Source of the DNA: Flavobacteriia bacterium
GTDB taxonomy: Bacteria > Bacteroidota > Bacteroidia > Flavobacteriales > Flavobacteriaceae
Direction: 5' to 3'
Assembly (NCBI GenBank): GCA_018500075.1
Contig: JAHBAN010000169.1
Location: 1-36,138 of the forward strand
DNA length: 36,138 nucleotides
This document shows, in pieces, positions 29,577-36,138 of the stretch (position 1 is its first letter; each line of letters starts with the position of its first letter). Under the pieces are notes generated by a model that had not been told where the DNA came from, searched no databases, and saw nothing but the letters and a program-made list of their open reading frames with translations. Both the position numbers and the translations under genes were made by a program.

Positions 29577-31865
29577 ATGAACAAAGTGATTACGGATGGT
29601 GCGCTATTGATGCCGCCCAAATTTACGGCAGCGCTTGATGTTTGGTCGAGCCAAGACGGAACGCCAGGCTCAGACACATATGCAAACAGCACAAATGCAG
29701 CGTTTGTGCCTGCAGATTCCGACTTTGGAGGGTGCCTTGAACTGGTGAAAACCGCACCTGTTCAAAAACTGCGATATATGGGGGAAACGCCCCTGTTGCC
29801 CGAATGTTACCTTCAGGTGCGTGCCAAAGTGAAAGCGATCAGCGGTCCGCTGCCCAGTGTGCGGATCGCGGCTTGGCCCGGCGGTCTGGCTGGCGCTCAC
29901 GTGGCAGGTGTTACAGAGCAAGGCCCGGCGACGCCATTGACAGCCTATGGTGAGGTGGTTGAGGTCAAGGCCATTATTGGCGCTGGAAACCGGTCTGGTG
30001 TTGATATGGTCTGGGGGGCAAACGCGCTTTATGCCCACATCGGATTGGATATCCTAGGCACCACCGGCGGCGTTGTCAGGGTCGATGATATTATCGTCGA
30101 GGATATCACATCCGCGTTCTTGCATGATATGCTCGCGACTGTTGATGTGCGAGATTATGGTGCAATCGGGGATGGCGTCACCGATGATCTGGCGGCCTTT
30201 GAGGCGGCCGATGCCGCAGCAAACGGGCGCACTGTGATCGTGTCCAAGGGGCACTATTTTTTAGGTGATGATATCACTTTTGAAAGTCGGGTGCGGTTTG
30301 AAGGCACTGTGACTTTGGCGGATGAGCACGTCTTTGCTCTGACCAAAAACTATGATCTTCCGGCTTATATAGACGCGTTTGGCGATGAGGAGCTGGCGTT
30401 CAAGAAAGCGCTGCAAGCTCTGTTTGACTCCTCTGATCATGAATCCTTGGATATGGACGGGCGGCGTATTCGAATCGAAAGCCCGATTGATGTTCATGCC
30501 GTTATCGGGCGGGATCGCTATTCGACCAGACGCCACATCCACAATGGGCAATTTGACGTTGCGCCCGGCCCCGCTTGGGATACGGAAATCTTTACTGCGC
30601 AAGGCACCTACAGCAGCGCCAATGGCTTCAAACTAACGGGCGTCGCCAATATTGCCAGCATTCCTGTTGGTGCTTTGGTCGAAGGGAACGGAGTGGGTCG
30701 CGAGGTCTATGTTCGTTCCAAAAATGTTGCGGCGCAGGAGATCACTCTGTCACAGAAGCCCTATGACGCTGAAGGCACACAAAACTATACCTTTCGCCGG
30801 TTCAAGTATGTTCTTGATTTCAGCGGCATGGAGGATCTGGACCGCTTTTCAATCAAGGATGTTGAATTTCGCCTTCAAGGCGAGGCGAGCGGGATTATTC
30901 TCGCTCCGACCGGATTGATCTTCTCTGTCGAAAACTGCTTTTTCACGGGGCCAAAAGATCGGGGCATCACAAGCCCCGGAGAGGGCTGTCAGGGGATGCT
31001 TGTGGATCGCTGCCAGTTTCTGTCCGATGAAAACGCGGTTCCGGCGCAGGACAGAACGTCTATCGCGATGAATGCGAATGGAAATGACATCAAACTGCGG
31101 AACAATCGTGTGGTGCGCTTTCGGCACTTTGCCATTATTGCCGGCTCTGGGTCCATCATCACCGGCAACCATTTCTTTCAGGGAGATGGGGTGTCCAACG
31201 GTCTGCGCCTCGCAGGAATCGTCATTACAGGGACCAATTGCCGGGCGACGATTGACGGTAATTATATCGACAACTGCTTTATCGAATGGGCAAACGAACA
31301 TGACGATGCGCCAGAATTCAACTCTGAATTTTCGTTTAGCCAGTTGAATATTTCCAACAATATTTTTCTGGCCAGCCATGTCGCTCCCTGGTTCAGCTAT
31401 ATCATCATAAAACCTCACGGCACCGGGCACTTTATCAACGGGCTGAACGTTCAGGGTAACTTTTTCCGCATCATTGGCGGAACGATCGAGCGTGTTGAGC
31501 GGATTGATACAAGTTTCGCGGACCTAAACTTTGGCCGGATGCGCAACGTGAGCTGGCGCGAAAATATGTATAACTCAATCGATGTCGCGACAGTTAATCC
31601 GCTTGTTTATACGCATACACAAACAAGTGAGAGCGACACTTGGGTTGTGTCTGGAAGCCCTCAGTTGCCGTTTGGAGGCTGGGTGCGCAAAGTTGAATCT
31701 GTTGTGGCGGAAGGGCCTATTCGCAATGCGGCAAATGTGAAACGCTTTGATATGCCCTATGTCGAGGTGTCAAAGGGGCCGAATAACGACGAGCTCTATG
31801 TGAATTGGGACCAACCTGTAAAAGGCGACATTGTCGTTTCGATGCGCATGGACACGCCTTTGTAG
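29577..31865 (+). CDS. Large beta-helix (pectate-lyase-like) protein, spike-like
   Basis: The protein has 762 residues and no signal peptide or membrane segment. Residues about 1-180 look like a beta-sandwich that could bind carbohydrate. Residues about 190-240 begin a right-handed beta-helix with the Pectate_lyase_3 motif D-V-R-D-Y-G-A-I-G-D-G-V-T-D-D, and helix-like repeats with N and G turns run to about 650 (for example D-I-K-L-R-N-N-R-V-V and L-N-I-S-N-N-I-F). This layout is typical of phage tailspikes and glycan-binding spikes. From memory, Rhodobacterales proteins of the same kind are related to the GTA head-spike genes at rcc01079-80 of Rhodobacter capsulatus, but I cannot confirm homology. 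ATG 29577 follows GAGGGA. No other phage or GTA gene is nearby. Confidence 0.75.
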   Translation: MNKVITDGALLMPPKFTAALDVWSSQDGTPGSDTYANSTNAAFVPADSDFGGCLELVKTAPVQKLRYMGETPLLPECYLQVRAKVKAISGPLPSVRIAAWPGGLAGAHVAGVTEQGPATPLTAYGEVVEVKAIIGAGNRSGVDMVWGANALYAHIGLDILGTTGGVVRVDDIIVEDITSAFLHDMLATVDVRDYGAIGDGVTDDLAAFEAADAAANGRTVIVSKGHYFLGDDITFESRVRFEGTVTLADEHVFALTKNYDLPAYIDAFGDEELAFKKALQALFDSSDHESLDMDGRRIRIESPIDVHAVIGRDRYSTRRHIHNGQFDVAPGPAWDTEIFTAQGTYSSANGFKLTGVANIASIPVGALVEGNGVGREVYVRSKNVAAQEITLSQKPYDAEGTQNYTFRRFKYVLDFSGMEDLDRFSIKDVEFRLQGEASGIILAPTGLIFSVENCFFTGPKDRGITSPGEGCQGMLVDRCQFLSDENAVPAQDRTSIAMNANGNDIKLRNNRVVRFRHFAIIAGSGSIITGNHFFQGDGVSNGLRLAGIVITGTNCRATIDGNYIDNCFIEWANEHDDAPEFNSEFSFSQLNISNNIFLASHVAPWFSYIIIKPHGTGHFINGLNVQGNFFRIIGGTIERVERIDTSFADLNFGRMRNVSWRENMYNSIDVATVNPLVYTHTQTSESDTWVVSGSPQLPFGGWVRKVESVVAEGPIRNAANVKRFDMPYVEVSKGPNNDELYVNWDQPVKGDIVVSMRMDTPL

Positions 31866-31873
31866 CGCGCCAT

Positions 31874-31907
31874 GTCTCGAAGCGCCAAACCATCGGCGCT
31901 TCGAGAC
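31874..31907. terminator. 13-bp perfect hairpin between convergent genes
   Basis: GTCTCGAAGCGCC (31874-31886) and its exact inverse (31895-31907) enclose an 8-base loop. It fills the 42 bp between the beta-helix stop and the stop of the minus-strand barrel gene, which begins on the very next base. It is probably a shared terminator, though T-runs are lacking. Confidence 0.65.
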
Positions 31908-32567
31908 TCAAAATTTCTTCCAAACCCCTATTTTCAAGCCATAGTTTGCCGCTCCAATCATGTTGATGGTGCCGCCCAATTCAAGGTGGGAGGAGGAGCT
32001 TATCGGGATCGCAACCGAGGGGGCAAACCTCAGAAAGCTTGGGTCCCCCACCTGTTTTCCACTTTGTATCTGAAAGATAGACTTGTAGCCCTGCGGGTGA
32101 TTGAGGCCATAGGTGACATCGGCCTTAAAATCGGTGCTGCCTGCGGCGATGTGGTGCTCAAATAAGATATCAATTGCAAACCATCCAGAACGACCCCATC
32201 GGGAAAACCCGCTGCCATAAGATGCTCCGGGCCTTATGACTGCGTCGTTCGCAACGACTCCTGCGCCCAATTCAAAGGCAAAGTGGTGCTTGTCATTCAA
32301 AGTGAGGACGGGGTGGCGCAAGAACAAGATGAGCTTGGACTCTCCTGATACAGAATGACCAATGTCTCCTCCCAGAGTGATTTTGCGGGTCAAGCCATAC
32401 TCGGCGTAACTGCTGAAGTAGTAATGGGCCGGGTCTGCAAGGCTGTGGGCGGTTGCTTGGACGGATGTCATGGAAAAACCATTGCCTTTGCCGCGCGGCC
32501 ATGCGCCTGCATTGGCCGTAGCGGCCAGAGTCATGAAGAGAACAAGGTAAAACTTCAACATGAGCAT
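31908..32567 (-). CDS. Putative outer-membrane beta-barrel protein
   Basis: The 219-residue protein begins with a signal peptide (about 1-20, ending A-N-A-G) and continues with short alternating hydrophobic/polar strands rich in G, Y and F. It ends in K-K-F; a terminal aromatic preceded by alternating residues is the classic outer-membrane assembly signal. I know no specific family for it. Strands such as H-Y-Y-F-S-S-Y-A-E-Y-G-L and A-D-V-T-Y-G-L-N suggest an eight- to ten-stranded barrel. Position 32567 is preceded by AGGGA; 32561 is a second possible ATG. It is divergent from the zinc-ribbon gene, with a repeated TGGTTAAC between them. Confidence 0.65.
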   Translation of the reverse strand: MLMLKFYLVLFMTLAATANAGAWPRGKGNGFSMTSVQATAHSLADPAHYYFSSYAEYGLTRKITLGGDIGHSVSGESKLILFLRHPVLTLNDKHHFAFELGAGVVANDAVIRPGASYGSGFSRWGRSGWFAIDILFEHHIAAGSTDFKADVTYGLNHPQGYKSIFQIQSGKQVGDPSFLRFAPSVAIPISSSSHLELGGTINMIGAANYGLKIGVWKKF

Positions 32568-32574
32568 TAATCCC

Positions 32575-32613
32575 TGGTTAACCTTGATGAAACTCTGTGA
32601 ATTTTTGGTTAAC
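32575..32613. repeat. TGGTTAAC repeated 31 bp apart in a divergent promoter region
   Basis: TGGTTAAC occurs at 32575-32582 and 32606-32613, three helical turns apart. The core GTTAAC is palindromic. It lies between the barrel gene and the zinc-ribbon gene. The boxes resemble CtrA half-sites but lack the TTAA-N7-TTAA spacing. Confidence 0.45.
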
Positions 32614-32672
32614 GCGCTTGAAGCGTTCGGGATGGCACATAGATTGAGAAAAAAAGTAGGGAAGGCTTGCCG

Positions 32673-32939
32673 ATGAAATGCCCGGTTGATGGAGAGTTGC
32701 TTGTGATCACCGAGCGGAGTGGTGTGGAGCTTGATTACTGCCCCCGGTGCCGCGGTGTGTGGCTTGATCGGGGGGAGCTGGACAAGATTATTGAGGTTGC
32801 CGCGCGGCAGGTGGCGGTGCCGGCCCAGATGCAAGCGGTGCCTGTGCGAGAGGAGCGAGCGCTTCGGCGGGGTGGGAAGTCTCGCAAAAAGCGGGGCGGA
32901 TTAGCGGATATTTTGGAAGATTTGTTTGATTTTGACTGA
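32673..32939 (+). CDS. Small zinc-ribbon protein (TFIIB-type)
   Basis: The 88-residue protein starts M-K-C-P-V-D-G and has Y-C-P-R-C-R-G-V-W-L-D-R-G-E-L-D-K near residue 25, the zf-TFIIB (COG3809-like) signature. Cysteines at residue 3 and in C-P-R-C would bind zinc. A basic linker (R-R-G-G-K-S-R-K-K-R-G-G) and an acidic C-terminal tail ending D-F-D follow. The function is unknown; nucleic-acid or protein binding is plausible. ATG 32673 follows GGGAAGG; TTG 32667 is possible. Confidence 0.85.
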   Translation: MKCPVDGELLVITERSGVELDYCPRCRGVWLDRGELDKIIEVAARQVAVPAQMQAVPVREERALRRGGKSRKKRGGLADILEDLFDFD

Positions 32940-33099
32940 TGGGCGGCTCTGGGGCCGGTCTTGGGCGCGCGCTTGACGCTTTTTGAGGGCGTTGCAAAAG
33001 AGACTCGCAAGATTTCAATGTCACGCAACAGGGCAGTCGGTCTTTGACGGGCGTTCGCCGGGGCGGTTAGTCTTTAGGCCCGAAAACAGAGGTGATCTC

Positions 33100-33174
33100 A
33101 TGCGAATTCTGGTGATTTTGGCGGCTTTGGTCGCTTTGGCAGGCTGTGGCGTACCGTTTGTTCCGTTTATTTGA
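33100..33174 (+). CDS. 24-residue putative lipoprotein
   Basis: The reading frame from ATG 33100 encodes a 24-residue peptide made of R-I-L, a hydrophobic stretch, a lipobox L-A-G-C at positions 13-16 and then only G-V-P-F-V-P-F-I. If processed by Lgt and LspA, the mature product would be a nine-residue lipopeptide. AGAGGTG lies about six bases upstream, a good ribosome binding site, and a terminator-like hairpin follows, which supports expression. I recall similar short annotated peptides in related bacteria but cannot confirm. A longer in-frame TTG/GTG reading from 32983 has no good start signal. The function is unknown. Confidence 0.6.
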   Translation: MRILVILAALVALAGCGVPFVPFI

Positions 33175-33194
33175 GCCAAATCCGAGCCAAGGCT

Positions 33195-33243
33195 CCAAAT
33201 GGCTGATTTTGGTGCCATTTGGGGCGGCTTCGCGCCCTTTTTT
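33195..33243 (+). terminator. Hairpin cluster with T-tract after the small lipoprotein
   Basis: CCAAATGGC (33195-33203) pairs with GCCATTTGG (33214-33222), a perfect 9-bp stem. GGGCG (33222-33226) then pairs with CGCCC (33233-33237), followed by six T residues (33238-33243). Just before, GAGCC/GGCTC (33184-33195) forms a small third hairpin. The T-tract hairpin is the likely terminator. Confidence 0.65.
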
Positions 33244-33342
33244 CAGGCCAGCCAGAAAATAATGTCGGCTGTGTCCGAGTGACTTTGAGACGCCCTCCAT
33301 ACCACAGATGAAGCGACGGGGCCGTGAGCCTCTTCACAAGGT

Positions 33343-35541
33343 TCAGTGCCGCCGGCGCTTTACATTTCCGCCTCTTTGGCCGGGTTTTCCGGCTGTGGAG
33401 CGGCCGCGGGCTTTGGTGGCTTCTGCGCCGGCGGCTTCGATGGCCGATTGGCGCGCAAGCGGGTCGTCGTGGACAGCCAGATCGACGGCTTCAAGGCGCT
33501 TGACCTCGTCGCGCAGGCGTGCGGCCTCTTCAAACTCGAGGTTTTCAGCCGCTTTGCGCATATCGGCGCGCAATCCGTCAAGAATGGCGCGCAGATTGCT
33601 GCCTTGAAGGGCTGGATCAATGCTGGCTGTCACACGGTTCATGTCGACATCGCCCTGATAAAGCCCAGAGAGGATGTCATCGACATTTTTCTTGACTGTT
33701 TCGGGGGTGATTCCGTGTTCTTCGTTGTAAGCGATCTGCTTGGCGCGGCGACGGTCGGTTTCGCCGATCGCGCGCTCCATCGAGCCGGTGATTTTGTCGG
33801 CATACATGATCACCCGGCCCTCGGCATTGCGCGCGGCGCGGCCAATGGTCTGGATCAGAGAGGTTTCGGAGCGCAAAAAGCCCTCTTTATCCGCATCCAG
33901 AATGGCAACAAGGCCACATTCGGGTATGTCTAGCCCCTCGCGCAGAAGGTTGATCCCGATGAGCACATCAAAGGCCCCAAGGCGCAGGTCGCGCAGGATT
34001 TCGATTCGTTCCAGCGTGTCGATTTCGGAGTGCATATAGCGCACACGCACGCCTTGTTCGTGCAGATATTCGGTCAGATCTTCGGCCATGCGCTTGGTCA
34101 GGGTGGTGCAGAGCACGCGGTAGCCTGCGGCGGCAACGCGTTTGACCTCATCCAGCAGGTCATCGACCTGTGTTTCAACCGGTCGGATCTCGATCATCGG
34201 GTCCAAAAGCCCGGTGGGGCGGATCACCTGCTCGGCAAAAACGCCTCCCGACTGCTCCAGCTCCCATTTTGAGGGCGTTGCAGAGACAAACACCGATTGG
34301 GAGCGCATGGCGTCCCATTCCTCAAACTTCAGCGGGCGGTTGTCCATGCAGGAGGGCAGGCGGAAGCCGTGTTCGGAGAGCGTAAACTTGCGCCGGTAGT
34401 CGCCTTTATACATCCCGCCGATCTGGGGCACAGAGACGTGGCTTTCGTCGGCAAAAACGATGGCATTGTCCGGAATAAACTCGAAAAGCGTGGGCGGCGG
34501 CTCGCCTGTGAGGCGGCCTGTGAGGTAGCGCGAATAGTTTTCGATCCCGTTGCAGAACCCTTGGGCTTCCATCATCTCAAGGTCGAAGTTTGTGCGCTGC
34601 TCAAGGCGCTGGGCTTCGAGGAGCTTGCCTTCGCTTGTGAACTGGTCAAGGCGCAGGCGCAGCTCTTTTTTGATCTGTTGAATGGCTTGCAAAAGCGTGG
34701 GCTTGGGCGTGACATAATGCGAGTTTGCATACACGCGGACCTTGTCCATGCTGCCCGCCTTTTCCCCTGTCAGCGGGTCGATTTCCTGAATGCTCTCAAG
34801 TTCTTCACCAAAAAAGCTGAGCTTCCAGGCGCGGTCGTCGAGGTGGGCGGGCCAGATTTCGAGGCTGTCACCGCGCACTCGAAACGACCCACGCTGAAAG
34901 CCTGCATCGTTGCGTTTGTATTGCTGTGCGACGAGGTCGGCCATGACAGAGCGCTGATCGTAGCTTTCGCCAACCACCAGATCCTGTGTCATTGCACCGT
35001 AGGTTTCGACCGAGCCGATGCCATAGATACAGGAGACCGAGGCCACAATGATCACATCATCGCGCTCAAGCAGGGCGCGTGTGGCCGAGTGGCGCATACG
35101 GTCGATCTGTTCGTTGATCTGGCTTTCTTTTTCGATAAATGTATCAGAGCGGGCGACATAGGCCTCGGGCTGGTAATAGTCGTAAAAGCTGACAAAATAT
35201 TCGACCGCGTTCTCCGGAAAGAAGCCTTTCATCTCGCCATAGAGCTGGGCGGCGAGTGTCTTGTTGGGGGCGAGAATGATCGCGGGGCGCTGGGTTTCTT
35301 CAATGACTTTGGCCATGGTGAATGTCTTGCCGGTGCCTGTTGCGCCAAGCAAAACCTGATTGCGTTCACCGTCCTTGATGCCTTCGCTCAGCTCGGCAAT
35401 CGCCCGCGGCTGATCGCCTGCGGCTGTGAAGGGGGTATGCATCACGAAACGCTTGCCGCCTTCGAGCTTTTCGCGGCTGCGCACATCGCCTGACGGGGCG
35501 TTTGTCAGGGCAGGGGAGGCATCGGTGTGGACATGGGGCAT
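33343..35541 (-). CDS. uvrB: Excinuclease ABC subunit B
   Basis: UvrB is the damage-verifying helicase-like subunit of nucleotide excision repair, acting between UvrA loading and UvrC incision. The protein has about 732 residues, including an N-terminal leader of about 30 residues. It shows Walker A G-A-T-G-T-G-K-T, the beta-hairpin Y-F-V-S-F-Y-D-Y-Y-Q-P-E-A-Y, the D-E-S-H box, the S-A-T-P motif, Q-T-I-G-R-A-A-R-N, and a C-terminal UVR domain (N-L-E-F-E-E-A-A-R-L-R-D-E). I start at position 35541 (M-P-H-V-H-T-D) as in relatives; the frame is open to 35763, but that part overlaps the divergent gene. No GTTC-N7-GTTC LexA box was found upstream. Confidence 0.98.
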   Translation of the reverse strand: MPHVHTDASPALTNAPSGDVRSREKLEGGKRFVMHTPFTAAGDQPRAIAELSEGIKDGERNQVLLGATGTGKTFTMAKVIEETQRPAIILAPNKTLAAQLYGEMKGFFPENAVEYFVSFYDYYQPEAYVARSDTFIEKESQINEQIDRMRHSATRALLERDDVIIVASVSCIYGIGSVETYGAMTQDLVVGESYDQRSVMADLVAQQYKRNDAGFQRGSFRVRGDSLEIWPAHLDDRAWKLSFFGEELESIQEIDPLTGEKAGSMDKVRVYANSHYVTPKPTLLQAIQQIKKELRLRLDQFTSEGKLLEAQRLEQRTNFDLEMMEAQGFCNGIENYSRYLTGRLTGEPPPTLFEFIPDNAIVFADESHVSVPQIGGMYKGDYRRKFTLSEHGFRLPSCMDNRPLKFEEWDAMRSQSVFVSATPSKWELEQSGGVFAEQVIRPTGLLDPMIEIRPVETQVDDLLDEVKRVAAAGYRVLCTTLTKRMAEDLTEYLHEQGVRVRYMHSEIDTLERIEILRDLRLGAFDVLIGINLLREGLDIPECGLVAILDADKEGFLRSETSLIQTIGRAARNAEGRVIMYADKITGSMERAIGETDRRRAKQIAYNEEHGITPETVKKNVDDILSGLYQGDVDMNRVTASIDPALQGSNLRAILDGLRADMRKAAENLEFEEAARLRDEVKRLEAVDLAVHDDPLARQSAIEAAGAEATKARGRSTAGKPGQRGGNVKRRRH

Positions 35542-35721
35542 TCTGGGCGCTCGCGGTTGCTGCAGTCTTCTAACTTGATGGATCGAAGGCAAATTGCAAG
35601 GCCAAGTGGCGGGCTTTCTCGGGCGGTCCAAGGGGGCAAAGCTTAAGGTTGCCGGCTTTTGCATCTTGCGGGGCGGCGGCAAATCCTTGATAAACGGGCG
35701 CAACTCAAAGGAGCTGGCCCC

Positions 35722-36033
35722 ATGCGCGCACGTATTTACAAACCCGCCCGTAACGCAATGCAATCCGGCAGCGCGAAATCAAAGCGCTGGGTGCTTGAGT
35801 TTGCGCCTGCGTCGCGCCGCGAAGTTGACCCGTTGATGGGCTGGACCTCTTCAAACGACACACAATCTCAAGTGAAACTGCGCTTTGACAGCAAAGAGGC
35901 GGCGCTTGAGTATGCTCAAGAGCATGGCATCGAAGCCGTTGTGTCCGAGCCAAAGCCGCGCAAGGCCAATATTCGTGCTGGTGGCTATGGTGAGAACTTT
36001 GCAACGAATCGTCGCACGGTCTGGACGCATTAA
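35722..36033 (+). CDS. NDUFS4-like NADH dehydrogenase (complex I) accessory subunit
   Basis: The 103-residue protein matches the ETC_C1_NDUFS4 family: R-I-Y-K-P-A-R-N-A-M-Q-S-G near the start, W-V-L-E-F, D-P-L-M-G-W-T-S-S-N-D-T near residue 37, K-L-R-F-D-S-K-E-A-A near 52 and a C-terminal R-R-T-V-W-T-H. In mitochondria NDUFS4 is an accessory subunit at the NADH-oxidising arm of complex I, and alphaproteobacteria have the homologue. ATG 35722 follows AAGGAG at 35707-35712. It is divergent from uvrB, with 180 bp between starts. Confidence 0.95.
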   Translation: MRARIYKPARNAMQSGSAKSKRWVLEFAPASRREVDPLMGWTSSNDTQSQVKLRFDSKEAALEYAQEHGIEAVVSEPKPRKANIRAGGYGENFATNRRTVWTH

Positions 36034-36043
36034 GGCGGTTATT

Positions 36044-36062
36044 GGCTGATTTGGGCTGATTT
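36044..36062. repeat. Short tandem GGCTGATTT after the NDUFS4-like gene
   Basis: GGCTGATTT is present at 36044-36052 and 36054-36062, a 10-bp period. A related GGCTGATTTT occurs in the hairpin region at 33201-33210. The rest of the window to 36138 shows no gene I can support. Confidence 0.4.
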
Positions 36063-36138
36063 GGCCCGATGTCTGCTGACTGTGCTCAACGCCCTGAAAA
36101 ATTATGCTCACAGCGACAATGGCCCGCACAATTGGGGC

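Noticed and set aside
34297..35493. 398-residue open frame on the plus strand
   Set aside because: It is antisense to uvrB, whose motifs are unambiguous. The composition is low in recognisable structure and there is no ribosome site.
35542..35721. LexA/SOS box upstream of uvrB
   Set aside because: I looked for GTTC-N7-GTTC on both strands and did not find it.
1..36138. tRNA, rRNA, CRISPR or mobile element
   Set aside because: No T-arm-like GGTTCGAATCC sequences, regular spacer arrays, transposase or integrase motifs were seen on either strand. This was by eye, so a tRNA search program could still find a divergent one.

Overview
The window is a dense chromosomal segment of an alphaproteobacterium, most likely a member of the Rhodobacterales (Roseobacter group). 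I infer this from protein sequences I recognise from that group: the glyQ / small membrane protein / glyS / PPDK-like run, a FolB with a long C-terminal extension, a FolP with a long N-terminal extension, and an NDUFS4-like complex I protein. A SAM-II riboswitch before metZ also points to Alphaproteobacteria. I saw no rRNA, tRNA, CRISPR array, insertion sequence or integrase. Every gap between genes is shorter than 300 bases.

Layout. 1-1646: a tandem GC hairpin repeat, an EamA transporter and the IspZ/YciB membrane protein. 1680-2975: metZ behind a SAM-II aptamer and an intrinsic terminator. 3147-6167: folE2, a small DUF1127 protein and a TrkH-type K+ channel subunit, with several inverted repeats between them. 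6210-8000 (minus): a secreted SPOR / peptidoglycan-binding / trypsin-fold protein that has lost its catalytic triad. 8216-14420: glyQ, a DUF6446-like protein, glyS and a PPDK-like protein. 14586-15218: a SleB-type cell-wall hydrolase. 15315-18632: folB, folP and glmM. 18629-20693 (minus): a second EamA transporter and ilvC. 20828-22931: two overlapping Lrp/AsnC regulators and a class V aminotransferase. 22928-24941 (minus): a UbiH-family hydroxylase and a HAD nucleotidase. 25032-25679: a GntR/FCD regulator. 25626-28798 (minus): a membrane glycosyltransferase fused to a GspE/MshE N-terminal domain, then carA. 28943-31865: a YqeY protein and a large cytoplasmic-type beta-helix protein resembling phage or GTA spikes. 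31908-32567 (minus): an outer-membrane barrel candidate. 32673-33174: a zinc-ribbon protein and a 24-residue lipoprotein. 33343-35541 (minus): uvrB. 35722-36033: the NDUFS4-like protein.

How the genes relate. Most are housekeeping: methionine, folate, isoleucine/valine, pyrimidine, ubiquinone, glycyl-tRNA, peptidoglycan precursor and DNA repair. Folate synthesis appears at two places (folE2, and folB-folP), and no folK is present here. The less ordinary points are the MshEN-GT2 fusion with three TTAA boxes at exact CtrA spacing upstream, the spike-like beta-helix protein, the triad-less protease-fold protein, the unexplained C-terminal half of FolB, the tiny lipoprotein followed by stacked hairpins, and two convergent gene pairs that share a TTAA as their stop codons.
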